A DNA stretch of 64,000 nucleotides, from assembly GCA_037953745.1 (NCBI GenBank), contig JBAKBP010003152.1, forward strand, positions 1-64,000. The letters are read 5' to 3'. Below, one piece after another: positions 1 to 13,800 of the stretch. The notes below the pieces were generated by a model that was not told the DNA's origin, did no database searches, and worked only from the letters and a program-made list of their open reading frames with translations. The DNA is from Lithodes maja (Eukaryota; Arthropoda; Malacostraca; Decapoda; Lithodidae). Numbering within the stretch: the first letter of the stretch is position 1; each line of letters opens with the position of its first letter. The translations under genes and the position numbers were made by a program.

Positions 1-3000
1 CCTAAAACTAGCCCTTGCTTAAGACATGAGATGTAGACACACAACAGGGCTCAAATCCCCTAAAAACTAGGCTAGCTAAGATTGACTTGACCAAAATAAT
101 ATTTTCTCGAAAAATATTTTCTGAGATTGTACATTAAAGTGAACTGGTCTTGTATGGTAGAGACACGAAACGGGATTTAGAGCCCCTAAAACTAGGCTAG
201 CCAAGACATGAGATGTAGACCACACAACGGGGCTAAAATCCCCCTAAAAACTAGGCTACCTAAGATTGACTTGACCAAAATAAAATGTTCTCGAAAAATA
301 ATTTCTGAGATTGTACACAAAAGTGAACAGGTCTTGTATGGTAGAGACACAAAACGGGATTTAGAGCCCCTAAAACTAGGCTAGCTAAGATTGACTTGAC
401 CAAAATAATATTTTCTCGAAAAATATTTTCTGAGATTGTACACTAAAGTGAACTGGTCTTGTATGGTAGAGACATAAAACGGGATTTAGAGCCCCAAAAA
501 CTAGGCTATCCAAGACATGAGATGTAGACCACACAACAGGGCTTAAATCCCCCTAAAAACTAGGCTAGCTAAGATTGACTTGTACAAAATAATATTTTCT
601 CGAAAAATATTTTCTGAGATTGTACACTAAAGTGAACTGGTCTTGTATGGTAGAGACATAAAACGGGATTTAGAGCCCCTAAAACTAGGCTAGCCAAGAC
701 ATGAGATGTAGACCACACAACGGGGCTTAAATCACCCTAAAAACTAGGCTAGCTATGATTGGCTTGACCAAAATAATATTTTCTCGAAAAATATTTTCTG
801 AGATTGTACACTAAAGTGAACTGGTCTTGTATGGTAGAGACATAAAAAGGGATTTAGAGCCCCTAAAACTAGGCTAGCTAAGACATGAGATGTAGACCAC
901 ACAACGGGGCTTAAATCCCCCTAAAAACTAGGCTAGCTAAGATTGACTTGACCAAAATCATATTTTCTCGAAAAATATTTTCTGAGATTGTACACTAAAG
1001 TGAACTGGTCTTGGTATGTTAGAGACACAAAACGGGATTTAGGAGCCCCTAAAACTAGGCTAGCCAAGACATGAGATGTAGACCACACAACGGGGCTTAA
1101 ATCCCCCTAAAAACTAGGCTACCTAAGATTGACTTGACCAAAATAATATTTTCTCAAAAAATAATTTCTGAGATTGTACACTAAAGTGAACTGGTCTTGT
1201 ATCGTAGAGACACGAAACGGGATTTAGAGCCCCTAAAACTAGGCAAGCCAAGACATGAGATGTAGACCACACAACGGGGCTTAAATCCCCCTAAAATAGG
1301 CTACCGAAGATTGACTTGACCAAAATAATATTTTCTCAAAAAATAATTTCTGAGATTGTACACTAAAGTGAACTGGTCTTGTATGGTAGAGACACGAAAC
1401 GGGATTTAGAGCCCCTAAAACTAGGCTAGCCAAGACATGAGAAGTAGACTACACAACGGGGCTTAAATCCCCCTAAAAACTAGGCTACCTAAGATTGACT
1501 TGACCAAAATAATATTTTCTCGAAAAATATTTTCTGAGATTGTACAATAAAGTGAACTGGTGTTGTATGGTAGAGACACGAAACGGGATTTAGAGCCCCT
1601 AAAACTAGGCTAGCTAAGACATGAGATATAGACCACACAACGGGCTTAATCCCCCCTAAAAACTAGGCTAGCTAAGATTGACTTGACCAAAATAATATTT
1701 TCTCGAAAATATTTTCTGAGATGTACACTAAAGTGAATTGGTCTTGTATGGTAGAGACACAAAACGGGATTTAGAGCCCCTAAAACTAGGCTAGCCAAGA
1801 CATGAGATGTAGACCACACAAAGGGGCTTAAATCCTCCTAAAAACTAGGCTACCTAAGATTGACTTGACCAAAATAATATTTGCTCGAAAAATATTTTCT
1901 GAGATTGTACACTAAAGTAATATTTTCTCGAAAAATATTTTCTGATATTGTACATTAAAGTGAACTGGTCTTGTATGGTAGAGACACGAAACGGGATTTA
2001 GAGCCCTAAAACTAGGCTAGCCAAGACATGAGATGTAGACCACACAACGGGGCTAAAATCCCCCTAAAAACTAGGCTACCTAAGATTGACTTGACCAAAA
2101 TAAAATGTTCTCGAAAAATAATTTCTGAGATTGTACACTAAATTGAACTGGTCTTGTATGGTAGAGACACAAAACGGGATTTAGAGCCCCTAAAACTAGG
2201 CTAGCTAAGACATGAGATGTACACACACAACGGGGCTTAAATCCCCCTAAAAACTAGGCTACCTAAGATTGACTTGACCAAAATAATATTTTCTTGCACA
2301 AAACGGGATTTAGAGCCCTAAAACTAGGCTTCCTAGGACATGAGATGTAGACACACAACAGGGCTTTAATCCCCCTAAAAACTAGGCTACCTAAGATTTA
2401 CTTGACCAAAATAATAGTTTCTCGAAAAATATTTTATGAGATTGTACACTAAATTGAACTGGTCTTGTTATGGTAGAGATAAGAAACGGGATTTAGAGCC
2501 CCTAAAACTAGGCTAGCTAAGACATGAGATGTAGACACACAAACGGGTTTAAATCCCCCTAAAAACTAGGCTAGCTAAGATTGACTTGACCAAAATAATA
2601 TTTTCTTGCACAAAACGGGATTTAGAGCCCCTAAAACTAGGCTTCCTAAGACATGAGATGTAGACACACAACAGGGCTTTAATCCCCCTAAAAACTAGGG
2701 CTAGCTCAGATTGACTTGACCAAAAATAATATTTTCTCGAAAAATATTTTCTGAGATTGTACACTAAAGTGAACTGGTCTTGTATGGTAGAGACACAAAA
2801 CGGGATTTAGAGACCCTAAAACTAGGCTAGCTAAGATTGACTTGACCAAAATAATATTTTCTCGAAAAATACTATTCTGAGATTGTACACTAAAGTGAAC
2901 TGGTCTTGTATGGTACAGACATAAAACAGGATTTAGAGCCCCTAAAACTAGGCTATCCAAGACATGAGATGTAGACCACACAATGGGGCTTAAATCTCCC

Positions 3001-6000
3001 TAAAAACTAGGCTAGCTAAGATTGACTTGACCAAAATAATATTTTCTCGAAAAATATTTTGTGAGATTGTACACTAAAGTGAACTGGTCTTGTATGGTAG
3101 AGACACAAAACGGGATTTAGAGCCCCTAAAACTAGGGCTAGCCAAGACATGAGATGTAGACCACACAACGGGCTTAAATCCCCCTAAAAACTAGGCTACC
3201 TAAGATTGACTTGACCAAAAAAATATTTTCTCAAAAAATAATTTCTGAGATTGTACACTAAAGTGAACTGGTCTTGTATGATAGAGACACGAAACGGGAT
3301 TTAGAGCCCCTAAACTAGGCAAGCCAAGACATGAGATGTAGACCACACAACGGGGCTTAAATCCCCTAAAAACTAGGCTAGCTAAGATTGACTTGACCAA
3401 AATAATATTTTCTCGAAAAATATTTTCTGAGATTGTACACTAAAGTGAACTGGTCTTGTATGTTAGAGACACAAAACGGGATTTAGAGCCCCTAAAACAA
3501 GGCTAGCCCAGACATGAGATGTAGACCACACAACGGGGCTTAAATCCCCCTAAAATCTAGGCTACCTAAGATTGACTTGACCAAAATAATATTTTCTCAA
3601 AAAATAATTTCTGAGATTGTACACTAAAGTGAACTGGTCTTGTATGGTAGAGACACGAAACGGGATTTAGAGCCCCTAAAACTAGGCAAGCCAAGACATG
3701 AGATGTAGACCACACAACGGGGCTTAAATCCCCCCAATAATAGGCTACCTAAGATTGACTTGACCAAAATAATATTTTCTCAAAAAATAATTTCTGAGAT
3801 TGTACACTAAAGTGAACTGGTCTTGTATGGTAGAGACACGAAACGGGATTTAGAGCCCCTAAAACTAGGCTAGCCAAGACATGAGATGTAGACCACACAA
3901 CAGGGCTTAAATCCCCCTAAAAACTAGGCTACCTAAGATTGACTTGACCAAAATTATAGTTTCTCGAAAAATATTTTCTGAGATTGTACACTAAAGTGAA
4001 CTGGTCTTGTATGGTAGAGACACGAAACGGGATATAGAGCCCCTAAAACTAGGCTAGCTAAGACATGAGATGTAGACCACACAACAGGGCTTAAATCCCC
4101 TAAAAACTAGGCTAGCTAAGATTGACTTGACCAAAATAATATTTTCTCGAAAAATATTTTCTAAGATTGTACACTAAAGTGAACTGGTCTTGTATGGTAG
4201 AGACACAAAACGGGATTTAGAGCCCCTAAAACTAGGCTAGCCAAGACATGAGATGTAGACCACACAACGGGGCTTAAATCCCCCTAAAAACTAGGCTACC
4301 TAAGATTGACTTGACCAAAATAATATTTTCTCGAAAAATATTTTCTGAGATTGTACACTAAAGTAATATTTTCTCGTAAAATATTTTCTGAGATTGTACA
4401 TTAAAGTGAACTGGTCTTGTATGGTAGAGACACGAAACGGGATTTAGAGCCCCTAAAACTAGGCTAGCCAAGACATGAGATGTAGACCACACAACGGGGC
4501 TTAAATCCCCCTAAAAGCTAGGCTATCTAAGATTGACTTGACCAAAATAAAATGTTCTCGAAAAATAATTTCTGAGATTGTACACTAAAGTGAACTGGTC
4601 TTGTATGGTAGAGACACAAAACGGGATTTAGAGACCCTAAAACTAGGCTAGCTAAGATTGACTTGACCAAAATAATATTTTCTCGAAAAATACTATTCTG
4701 AGATTGTACACTAAAGTGAACTGGTCTTGTATGGTACAGACATAAAACAGGATTTAGAGCCCCTAAAACTAGGCTATCCAAGACATGAGATGTAGACCAC
4801 ACAATGGGGCTTAAATCTCCCTAAAAACTAGGCTAGCTAAGATTGACTTGACCAAAATAATATTTTCTCGAAAAATATTTTGTGAGATTGTACACTAAAG
4901 TGAACTGGTCTTGTATGGTAGAGACACAAAACGGGATTTAGAGCCCCTAAAACTAGGCTAGCCAAGACATGAGATGTAGACCACACAACGGGGCTTAAAT
5001 CCCCCTAAAAACTAGGCTACCTAAGATTGACTTGACCAAAAAAATATTTTCTCAAAAAATAATTTCTGAGATTGTACACTAAAGTGAACTGGTCTTGTAT
5101 GATAGAGACACGAAACGGGATTTAGAGCCCCTAAAACTAGGCAAGCCAAGACATGAGATGTAGACCACACAACGGGGCTTAAATCCCCCTAAAAACTAGG
5201 CTAGCTAAGATTGACTTGACCAAAATAATATTTTCTCGAAAAATATTTTCTGAGATTGTACACTAAAGTGAACTGGTCTTGTATGTTAGAGACACAAAAC
5301 GGGATTTAGAGCCCCTAAAACAAGGCTAGCCCAGACATGAGATGTAGACCACACAACGGGGCTTAAATCCCCCTAAAATCTAGGCTACCTAAGATTGACT
5401 TGACCAAAATAATATTTTCTCAAAAAATAATTTCTGAGATTGTACACTAAAGTGAACTGGTCTTGTATGGTAGAGACACGAAACGGGATTTAGAGCCCCT
5501 AAAACTAGGCAAGCCAAGACATGAGATGTAGACCACACAACGGGGCTTAAATCCCCCTAATAATAGGCTACCTAAGATTGACTTGACCAAAATAATATTT
5601 TCTCAAAAAATAATTTCTGAGATTGTACACTAAAGTGAACTGGTCTTGTATGGTAGAGACACGAAACGGGATTTAGAGCCCCTAAAACTAGGCTAGCCAA
5701 GACATGAGATGTAGACCACACAACAGGGCTTAAATCCCCCTAAAAACTAGGCTACCTAAGATTGACTTGACCAAAATTATAGTTTCTCGAAAAATATTTT
5801 CTGAGATTGTACACTAAAGTGAACTGGTCTTGTATGGTAGAGACACGAAACGGGATATAGAGCCCCTAAAACTAGGCTAGCTAAGACATGAGATGTAGAC
5901 CACACAACAGGGCTTAAATCCCCCTAAAAACTAGGCTAGCTAAGATTGACTTGACCAAAATAATATTTTCTCGAAAAATATTTTCTAAGATTGTACACTA

Positions 6001-9000
6001 AAGTGAACTGGTCTTGTATGGTAGAGACACAAAACGGGATTTAGAGCCCCTAAAACTAGGCTAGCCAAGACATGAGATGTAGACCACACAACGGGGCTTA
6101 AATCCCCCTAAAAACTAGGCTACCTAAGATTGACTTGACCAAAATAATATTTTCTCGAAAAATATTTTCTGAGATTGTACACTAAAGTAATATTTTCTCG
6201 TAAAATATTTTCTGAGATTGTACATTAAAGTGAACTGGTCTTGTATGGTAGAGACACGAAACGGGATTTAGAGCCCCTAAAACTAGGCTAGCCAAGACAT
6301 GAGATGTAGACCACACAACGGGGCTTAAATCCCCCTAAAAGCTAGGCTATCTAAGATTGACTTGACCAAAATAAAATGTTCTCGAAAAATAATTTCTGAG
6401 ATTGTACACTAAAGTGAACTGGTCTTGTATGGTAGAGACACAAAACGGGATTTAGAGCCCCTAAAACTAGGCTAGCTAAGACATGAGATGTAGACACACA
6501 ACGGGGCTTAAATCCCCCTAAAAACTAGGCTACCTAAGATTGACTTGACCAAAATAATTGTTTCTCGAAAAATATTTTCTGAGATTGTACACTAAAGTGA
6601 ACTGGTCTTGTATGGTAGAGATAAGAAACGGGATTTAGACCCCTTAAAACTAGGCTAGCTAAGACATGAGATGTAGACACACAACCGGGCTTAAATCCCC
6701 CTAAAAACTAGGCTAGCGAAGATTGACTTGACCAAAATAATATTTTCTTGCACAAAACGGGATTTAGAGCCCCTAAAACTAGGCTTGCTAAGACATGAGA
6801 TGTAGACACACAACATGGCTTTAATCCCCCTAAAAACTAGGCTAGCTCAGATTGACTTGACCAAAATAATATTTTCTCGAAAAATATTTTCTGAGATTGT
6901 ACACTAAAGTGAACTGGTCTTGTATGGTAGAGACACAAAACGGGATTTAGAGCCCCTAAAACTAGGCTAGCTAAGATTGACTTGACCAAAATAATATTTT
7001 CTCGAAAAATATTTTCTGAGATTGTACACTAAAGTTAACTGGTCTTGTATGGTAGAGACATAACACGGGATTTAGAGCCCCTAAAACTAGGCTATCCAAG
7101 ACATGAGATGTAGACCACACAATGGGGCTTAAATCCCCCTAAAAACTAGGCTACCTAAGATTGACTTGACCAAAATAATATTTTCTCGTAAAATATTTTC
7201 TGAGATTGTACACTAAAGTGAACTGGTCTTTTATGGTAGAGACATAAAACGGGATTTAGAGCCCCTAAAACTAGGCTAGCCAAGACATGAGATGTAGACC
7301 ACACAACGGGCCTTAAATCACCCTAAAAACTAGGCTAGCTATGATTGACTTGACCAAAATAATATTTTCTCGAAAAATATTTTCTGAGATTGTACACTAA
7401 AGTGAACTGGTCTTGTATGGTAGAGACACAAAACGGGATTTAGAGCCCCTAAAACTAGGCTAGCCAAGACATGAGATGTAGACCACACAACGGGGCTTAA
7501 ATCCTCCTAAAAACTAGGTTAGCTAAGATAGACTTGACCAAAATAATATTTTCTCGAAAAGTATTTTCTGAGATTGTTCACTAAAGTGAACTGGTCTTGT
7601 ATGGTAGAGACACAAAACGGGATTTAGAGCCCCTAAAACTAGGCTAGCCAAGACATGAGATGTAGACCACACAACGGGGCTTAAATCCCCCTAAAAACTA
7701 GGCTACCTAAGATTGACTTGACCAAAATAATATTTTCTCGAAAAACAAATCTGAGATTGTACACTAAAGTGAACTGGTCTTGTATGGTAGAAACACAACA
7801 CGGGATTTAGAGTCCCTAAAACTAGGCTAGCTAAGACATGAGATATCGACACACAACGGGGCTTAAATCCCCCTAAAAACTAGGCTGCCTAAGATTGACT
7901 TGACCAAAATAATATTTTCTCGAAAAGTAATTTCAGAGATTGTACACTAAAGTGAACTGGTCTTGTATGGTAGAGACACAAAACGGGATTTAGAGCCCCT
8001 AAAACTAGGCTAGCTAAGACATGAGATGTAGACACACAACTAGGCTTAAATCCCCCTAAAAACTAGGCTAGCTAAGATTGACTTGACCAAAATAATATTT
8101 TCTTGCACAAAATGGGATTTAGAGCCCCTAAAACTAGCCTTGCTAAGACATGAGATGTAGACACACAACAGGGCTCAAATCCCCTAAAAACTAGGCTAGC
8201 TAAGATTGACTTGACCAAAATAATATTTTCTCGAAAAATATTTTCTGAGATTGTACATTAAAGTGAACTGGTCTTGTATGGTAGAGACACGAAACGGGAT
8301 TTAGAGCCCCTAAAACTAGGCTAGCCAAGACATGAGATGTAGACCACACAACGGGGCTAAAATCCCCCTAAAAACTAGGCTACCTAAGATTGACTTGACC
8401 AAAATAAAATGTTCTCGAAAAATAATTTCTGAGATTGTACACAAAAGTGAACAGGTCTTGTATGGTAGAGACACAAAACGGGATTTAGAGCCCCTAAAAC
8501 TAGGCTAGCTAAGATTGACTTGACCAAAATAATATTTTCTCGAAAAATATTTTCTGAGATTGTACACTAAAGTGAACTGGTCTTGTATGGTAGAGACATA
8601 AAACGGGATTTAGAGCCCCAAAAACTAGGCTATCCAAGACATGAGATGTAGACCACACAACAGGGCTTAAATCCCCCTAAAAACTAGGCTAGCTAAGATT
8701 GACTTGTACAAAATAATATTTTCTCGAAAAATATTTTCTGAGATTGTACACTAAAGTGAACTGGTCTTGTATGGTAGAGACATAAAACGGGATTTAGAGC
8801 CCCTAAAACTAGGCTAGCCAAGACATGAGATGTAGACCACACAACGGGGCTTAAATCACCCTAAAAACTAGGCTAGCTATGATTGGCTTGACCAAAATAA
8901 TATTTTCTCGAAAAATATTTTCTGAGATTGTACACTAAAGTGAACTGGTCTTGTATGGTAGAGACATAAAAAGGGATTTAGAGCCCCTAAAACTAGGCTA

Positions 9001-12000
9001 GCTAAGACATGAGATGTAGACCACACAACGGGGCTTAAATCCCCCTAAAAACTAGGCTAGCTAAGATTGACTTGACCAAAATCATATTTTCTCGAAAAAT
9101 ATTTTCTGAGATTGTACACTAAAGTGAACTGGTCTTGTATGTTAGAGACACAAAACGGGATTTAGAGCCCCTAAAACTAGGCTAGCCAAGACATGAGATG
9201 TAGACCACACAACGGGGCTTAAATCCCCCTAAAAACTAGGCTACCTAAGATTGACTTGACCAAAATAATATTTTCTCAAAAAATAATTTCTGAGATTGTA
9301 CACTAAAGTGAACTGGTCTTGTATCGTAGAGACACGAAACGGGATTTAGAGCCCCTAAAACTAGGCAAGCCAAGACATGAGATGTAGACCACACAACGGG
9401 GCTTAAATCCCCCTAAAAATAGGCTACCGAAGATTGACTTGACCAAAATAATATTTTCTCAAAAAATAATTTCTGAGATTGTACACTAAAGTGAACTGGT
9501 CTTGTATGGTAGAGACACGAAACGGGATTTAGAGCCCCTAAAACTAGGCTAGCCAAGACATGAGAAGTAGACTACACAACGGGGCTTAAATCCCCCTAAA
9601 AACTAGGCTACCTAAGATTGACTTGACCAAAATAATATTTTCTCGAAAAATATTTTCTGAGATTGTACAATAAAGTGAACTGGTGTTGTATGGTAGAGAC
9701 ACGAAACGGGATTTAGAGCCCCTAAAACTAGGCTAGCTAAGACATGAGATATAGACCACACAACGGGGCTTAAATCCCCCTAAAAACTAGGCTAGCTAAG
9801 ATTGACTTGACCAAAATAATATTTTCTCGAAAAATATTTTCTGAGATTGTACACTAAAGTGAATTGGTCTTGTATGGTAGAGACACAAAACGGGATTTAG
9901 AGCCCCTAAAACTAGGCTAGCCAAGACATGAGATGTAGACCACACAAAGGGGCTTAAATCCTCCTAAAAACTAGGCTACCTAAGATTGACTTGACCAAAA
10001 TAATATTTGCTCGAAAAATATTTTCTGAGATTGTACACTAAAGTAATATTTTCTCGAAAAATATTTTCTGATATTGTACATTAAAGTGAACTGGTCTTGT
10101 ATGGTAGAGACACGAAACGGGATTTAGAGCCCCTAAAACTAGGCTAGCCAAGACATGAGATGTAGACCACACAACGGGGCTAAAATCCCCCTAAAAACTA
10201 GGCTACCTAAGATTGACTTGACCAAAATAAAATGTTCTCGAAAAATAATTTCTGAGATTGTACACTAAATTGAACTGGTCTTGTATGGTAGAGACACAAA
10301 ACGGGATTTAGAGCCCCTAAAACTAGGCTAGCTAAGACATGAGATGTACACACACAACGGGGCTTAAATCCCCCTAAAAACTAGGCTACCTAAGATTGAC
10401 TTGACCAAAATAATATTTTCTTGCACAAAACGGGATTTAGAGCCCCTAAAACTAGGCTTCCTAAGACATGAGATGTAGACACACAACAGGGCTTTAATCC
10501 CCCTAAAAACTAGGCTACCTAAGATTTACTTGACCAAAATAATAGTTTCTCGAAAAATATTTTATGAGATTGTACACTAAATTGAACTGGTCTTGTATGG
10601 TAGAGATAAGAAACGGGATTTAGAGCCCCTAAAACTAGGCTAGCTAAGACATGAGATGTAGACACACAAACGGGCTTAAATCCCCCTAAAAACTAGGCTA
10701 GCTAAGATTGACTTGACCAAAATAATATTTTCTTGCACAAAACGGGATTTAGAGCCCCTAAAACTAGGCTTCCTAAGACATGAGATGTAGACACACAACA
10801 GGGCTTTAATCCCCCTAAAAACTAGGCTAGCTCAGATTGACTTGACCAAAATAATATTTTCTCGAAAAATATTTTCTGAGATTGTACACTAAAGTGAACT
10901 GGTCTTGTATGGTAGAGACACAAAACGGGATTTAGAGACCCTAAAACTAGGCTAGCTAAGATTGACTTGACCAAAATAATATTTTCTCGAAAAATACTAT
11001 TCTGAGATTGTACACTAAAGTGAACTGGTCTTGTATGGTACAGACATAAAACAGGATTTAGAGCCCCTAAAACTAGGCTATCCAAGACATGAGATGTAGA
11101 CCACACAATGGGGCTTAAATCTCCCTAAAAACTAGGCTAGCTAAGATTGACTTGACCAAAATAATATTTTCTCGAAAAATATTTTGTGAGATTGTACACT
11201 AAAGTGAACTGGTCTTGTATGGTAGAGACACAAAACGGGATTTAGAGCCCCTAAAACTAGGCTAGCCAAGACATGAGATGTAGACCACACAACGGGGCTT
11301 AAATCCCCCTAAAAACTAGGCTACCTAAGATTGACTTGACCAAAAAAATATTTTCTCAAAAAATAATTTCTGAGATTGTACACTAAAGTGAACTGGTCTT
11401 GTATGATAGAGACACGAAACGGGATTTAGAGCCCCTAAAACTAGGCAAGCCAAGACATGAGATGTAGACCACACAACGGGGCTTAAATCCCCCTAAAAAC
11501 TAGGCTAGCTAAGATTGACTTGACCAAAATAATATTTTCTCGAAAAATATTTTCTGAGATTGTACACTAAAGTGAACTGGTCTTGTATGTTAGAGACACA
11601 AAACGGGATTTAGAGCCCCTAAAACAAGGCTAGCCCAGACATGAGATGTAGACCACACAACGGGGCTTAAATCCCCCTAAAATCTAGGCTACCTAAGATT
11701 GACTTGACCAAAATAATATTTTCTCAAAAAATAATTTCTGAGATTGTACACTAAAGTGAACTGGTCTTGTATGGTAGAGACACGAAACGGGATTTAGAGC
11801 CCCTAAAACTAGGCAAGCCAAGACATGAGATGTAGACCACACAACGGGGCTTAAATCCCCCTAATAATAGGCTACCTAAGATTGACTTGACCAAAATAAT
11901 ATTTTCTCAAAAAATAATTTCTGAGATTGTACACTAAAGTGAACTGGTCTTGTATGGTAGAGACACGAAACGGGATTTAGAGCCCCTAAAACTAGGCTAG

Positions 12001-13800
12001 CCAAGACATGAGATGTAGACCACACAACAGGGCTTAAATCCCCCTAAAAACTAGGCTACCTAAGATTGACTTGACCAAAATTATAGTTTCTCGAAAAATA
12101 TTTTCTGAGATTGTACACTAAAGTGAACTGGTCTTGTATGGTAGAGACACGAAACGGGATATAGAGCCCCTAAAACTAGGCTAGCTAAGACATGAGATGT
12201 AGACCACACAACAGGGCTTAAATCCCCCTAAAAACTAGGCTAGCTAAGATTGACTTGACCAAAATAATATTTTCTCGAAAAATATTTTCTAAGATTGTAC
12301 ACTAAAGTGAACTGGTCTTGTATGGTAGAGACACAAAACGGGATTTAGAGCCCCTAAAACTAGGCTAGCCAAGACATGAGATGTAGACCACACAACGGGG
12401 CTTAAATCCCCCTAAAAACTAGGCTACCTAAGATTGACTTGACCAAAATAATATTTTCTCGAAAAATATTTTCTGAGATTGTACACTAAAGTAATATTTT
12501 CTCGTAAAATATTTTCTGAGATTGTACATTAAAGTGAACTGGTCTTGTATGGTAGAGACACGAAACGGGATTTAGAGCCCCTAAAACTAGGCTAGCCAAG
12601 ACATGAGATGTAGACCACACAACGGGGCTTAAATCCCCCTAAAAGCTAGGCTATCTAAGATTGACTTGACCAAAATAAAATGTTCTCGAAAAATAATTTC
12701 TGAGATTGTACACTAAAGTGAACTGGTCTTGTATGGTAGAGACACAAAACGGGATTTAGAGCCCCTAAAACTAGGCTAGCTAAGACATGAGATGTAGACA
12801 CACAACGGGGCTTAAATCCCCCTAAAAACTAGGCTACCTAAGATTGACTTGACCAAAATAATTGTTTCTCGAAAAATATTTTCTGAGATTGTATACTAAA
12901 GTGAACTGGTCTTGTATGGTAGAGATAAGAAACGGGATTTAGACCCCTTAAAACTAGGCTAGCTAAGACATGAGATGTAGACACACAACCGGGCTTAAAT
13001 CCCCCTAAAAACTAGGCTAGCGAAGATTGACTTGACCAAAATAATATTTTCTTGCACAAAACGGGATTTAGAGCCCCTAAAACTAGGCTTGCTAAGACAT
13101 GAGATGTAGACACACAACATGGCTTTAATCCCCCTAAAAACTAGGCTAGCTCAGATTGACTTGACCAAAATAATATTTTCTCGAAAAATATTTTCTGAGA
13201 TTGTACACTAAAGTGAACTGGTCTTGTATGGTAGAGACACAAAACGGGATTTAGAGCCCCTAAAACTAGGCTAGCTAAGATTGACTTGACCAAAATAATA
13301 TTTTCTCGAAAAATATTTTCTGAGATTGTACACTAAAGTTAACTGGTCTTGTATGGTAGAGACATAAAACGGGATTTAGAGCCCCTAAAACTAGGCTATC
13401 CAAGACATGAGATGTAGACCACACAATGGGGCTTAAATCCCCCTAAAAACTAGGCTACCTAAGATTGACTTGACCAAAATAATATTTTCTCGTAAAATAT
13501 TTTCTGAGATTGTACACTAAAGTGAACTGGTCTTTTATGGTAGAGACATAAAACGGGATTTAGAGCCCCTAAAACTAGGCTAGCCAAGACATGAGATGTA
13601 GACCACACAACGGGCCTTAAATCACCCTAAAAACTAGGCTAGCTATGATTGACTTGACCAAAATAATATTTTCTCGAAAAATATTTTCTGAGATTGTACA
13701 CTAAAGTGAACTGGTCTTGTATGGTAGAGACACAAAACGGGATTTAGAGCCCCTAAAACTAGGCTAGCCAAGACATGAGATGTAGACCACACAACGGGGC
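1..13800. repeat. Higher-order duplication, offset about 8.12 kb
   Basis: The block at about 1-7480 recurs at about 8127-13800 with the same sequence of variant monomers, for example the rare variant with GGTACAGACATAAAACAGG at 2917 and 11038. The first block is longer because it holds a 1.82-kb internal duplication, so the underlying offset for its second half is about 6.30 kb. Boundaries are read by eye and are approximate. Confidence 0.8.
2706..6347. repeat. 1.82-kb tandem duplication inside the satellite
   Basis: Roughly 2706-4526 is followed by a near copy at 4527-6347. Variant monomers repeat at an offset of 1821-1827 bp (GGTACAGACATAAAACAGG at 2917 and 4738; CTCGTAAAATATTTTCTGAG at about 4372 and 6198). 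The second higher-order copy at 8127-13800 has only one version, so this looks like a local unequal exchange. Confidence 0.75.

Noticed and set aside
2549..11106. Several open frames of 66-94 codons in the satellite with nearly the same protein
   Set aside because: They are the same satellite monomer phase read on the minus strand, recurring with the higher-order duplication; no coding signal.
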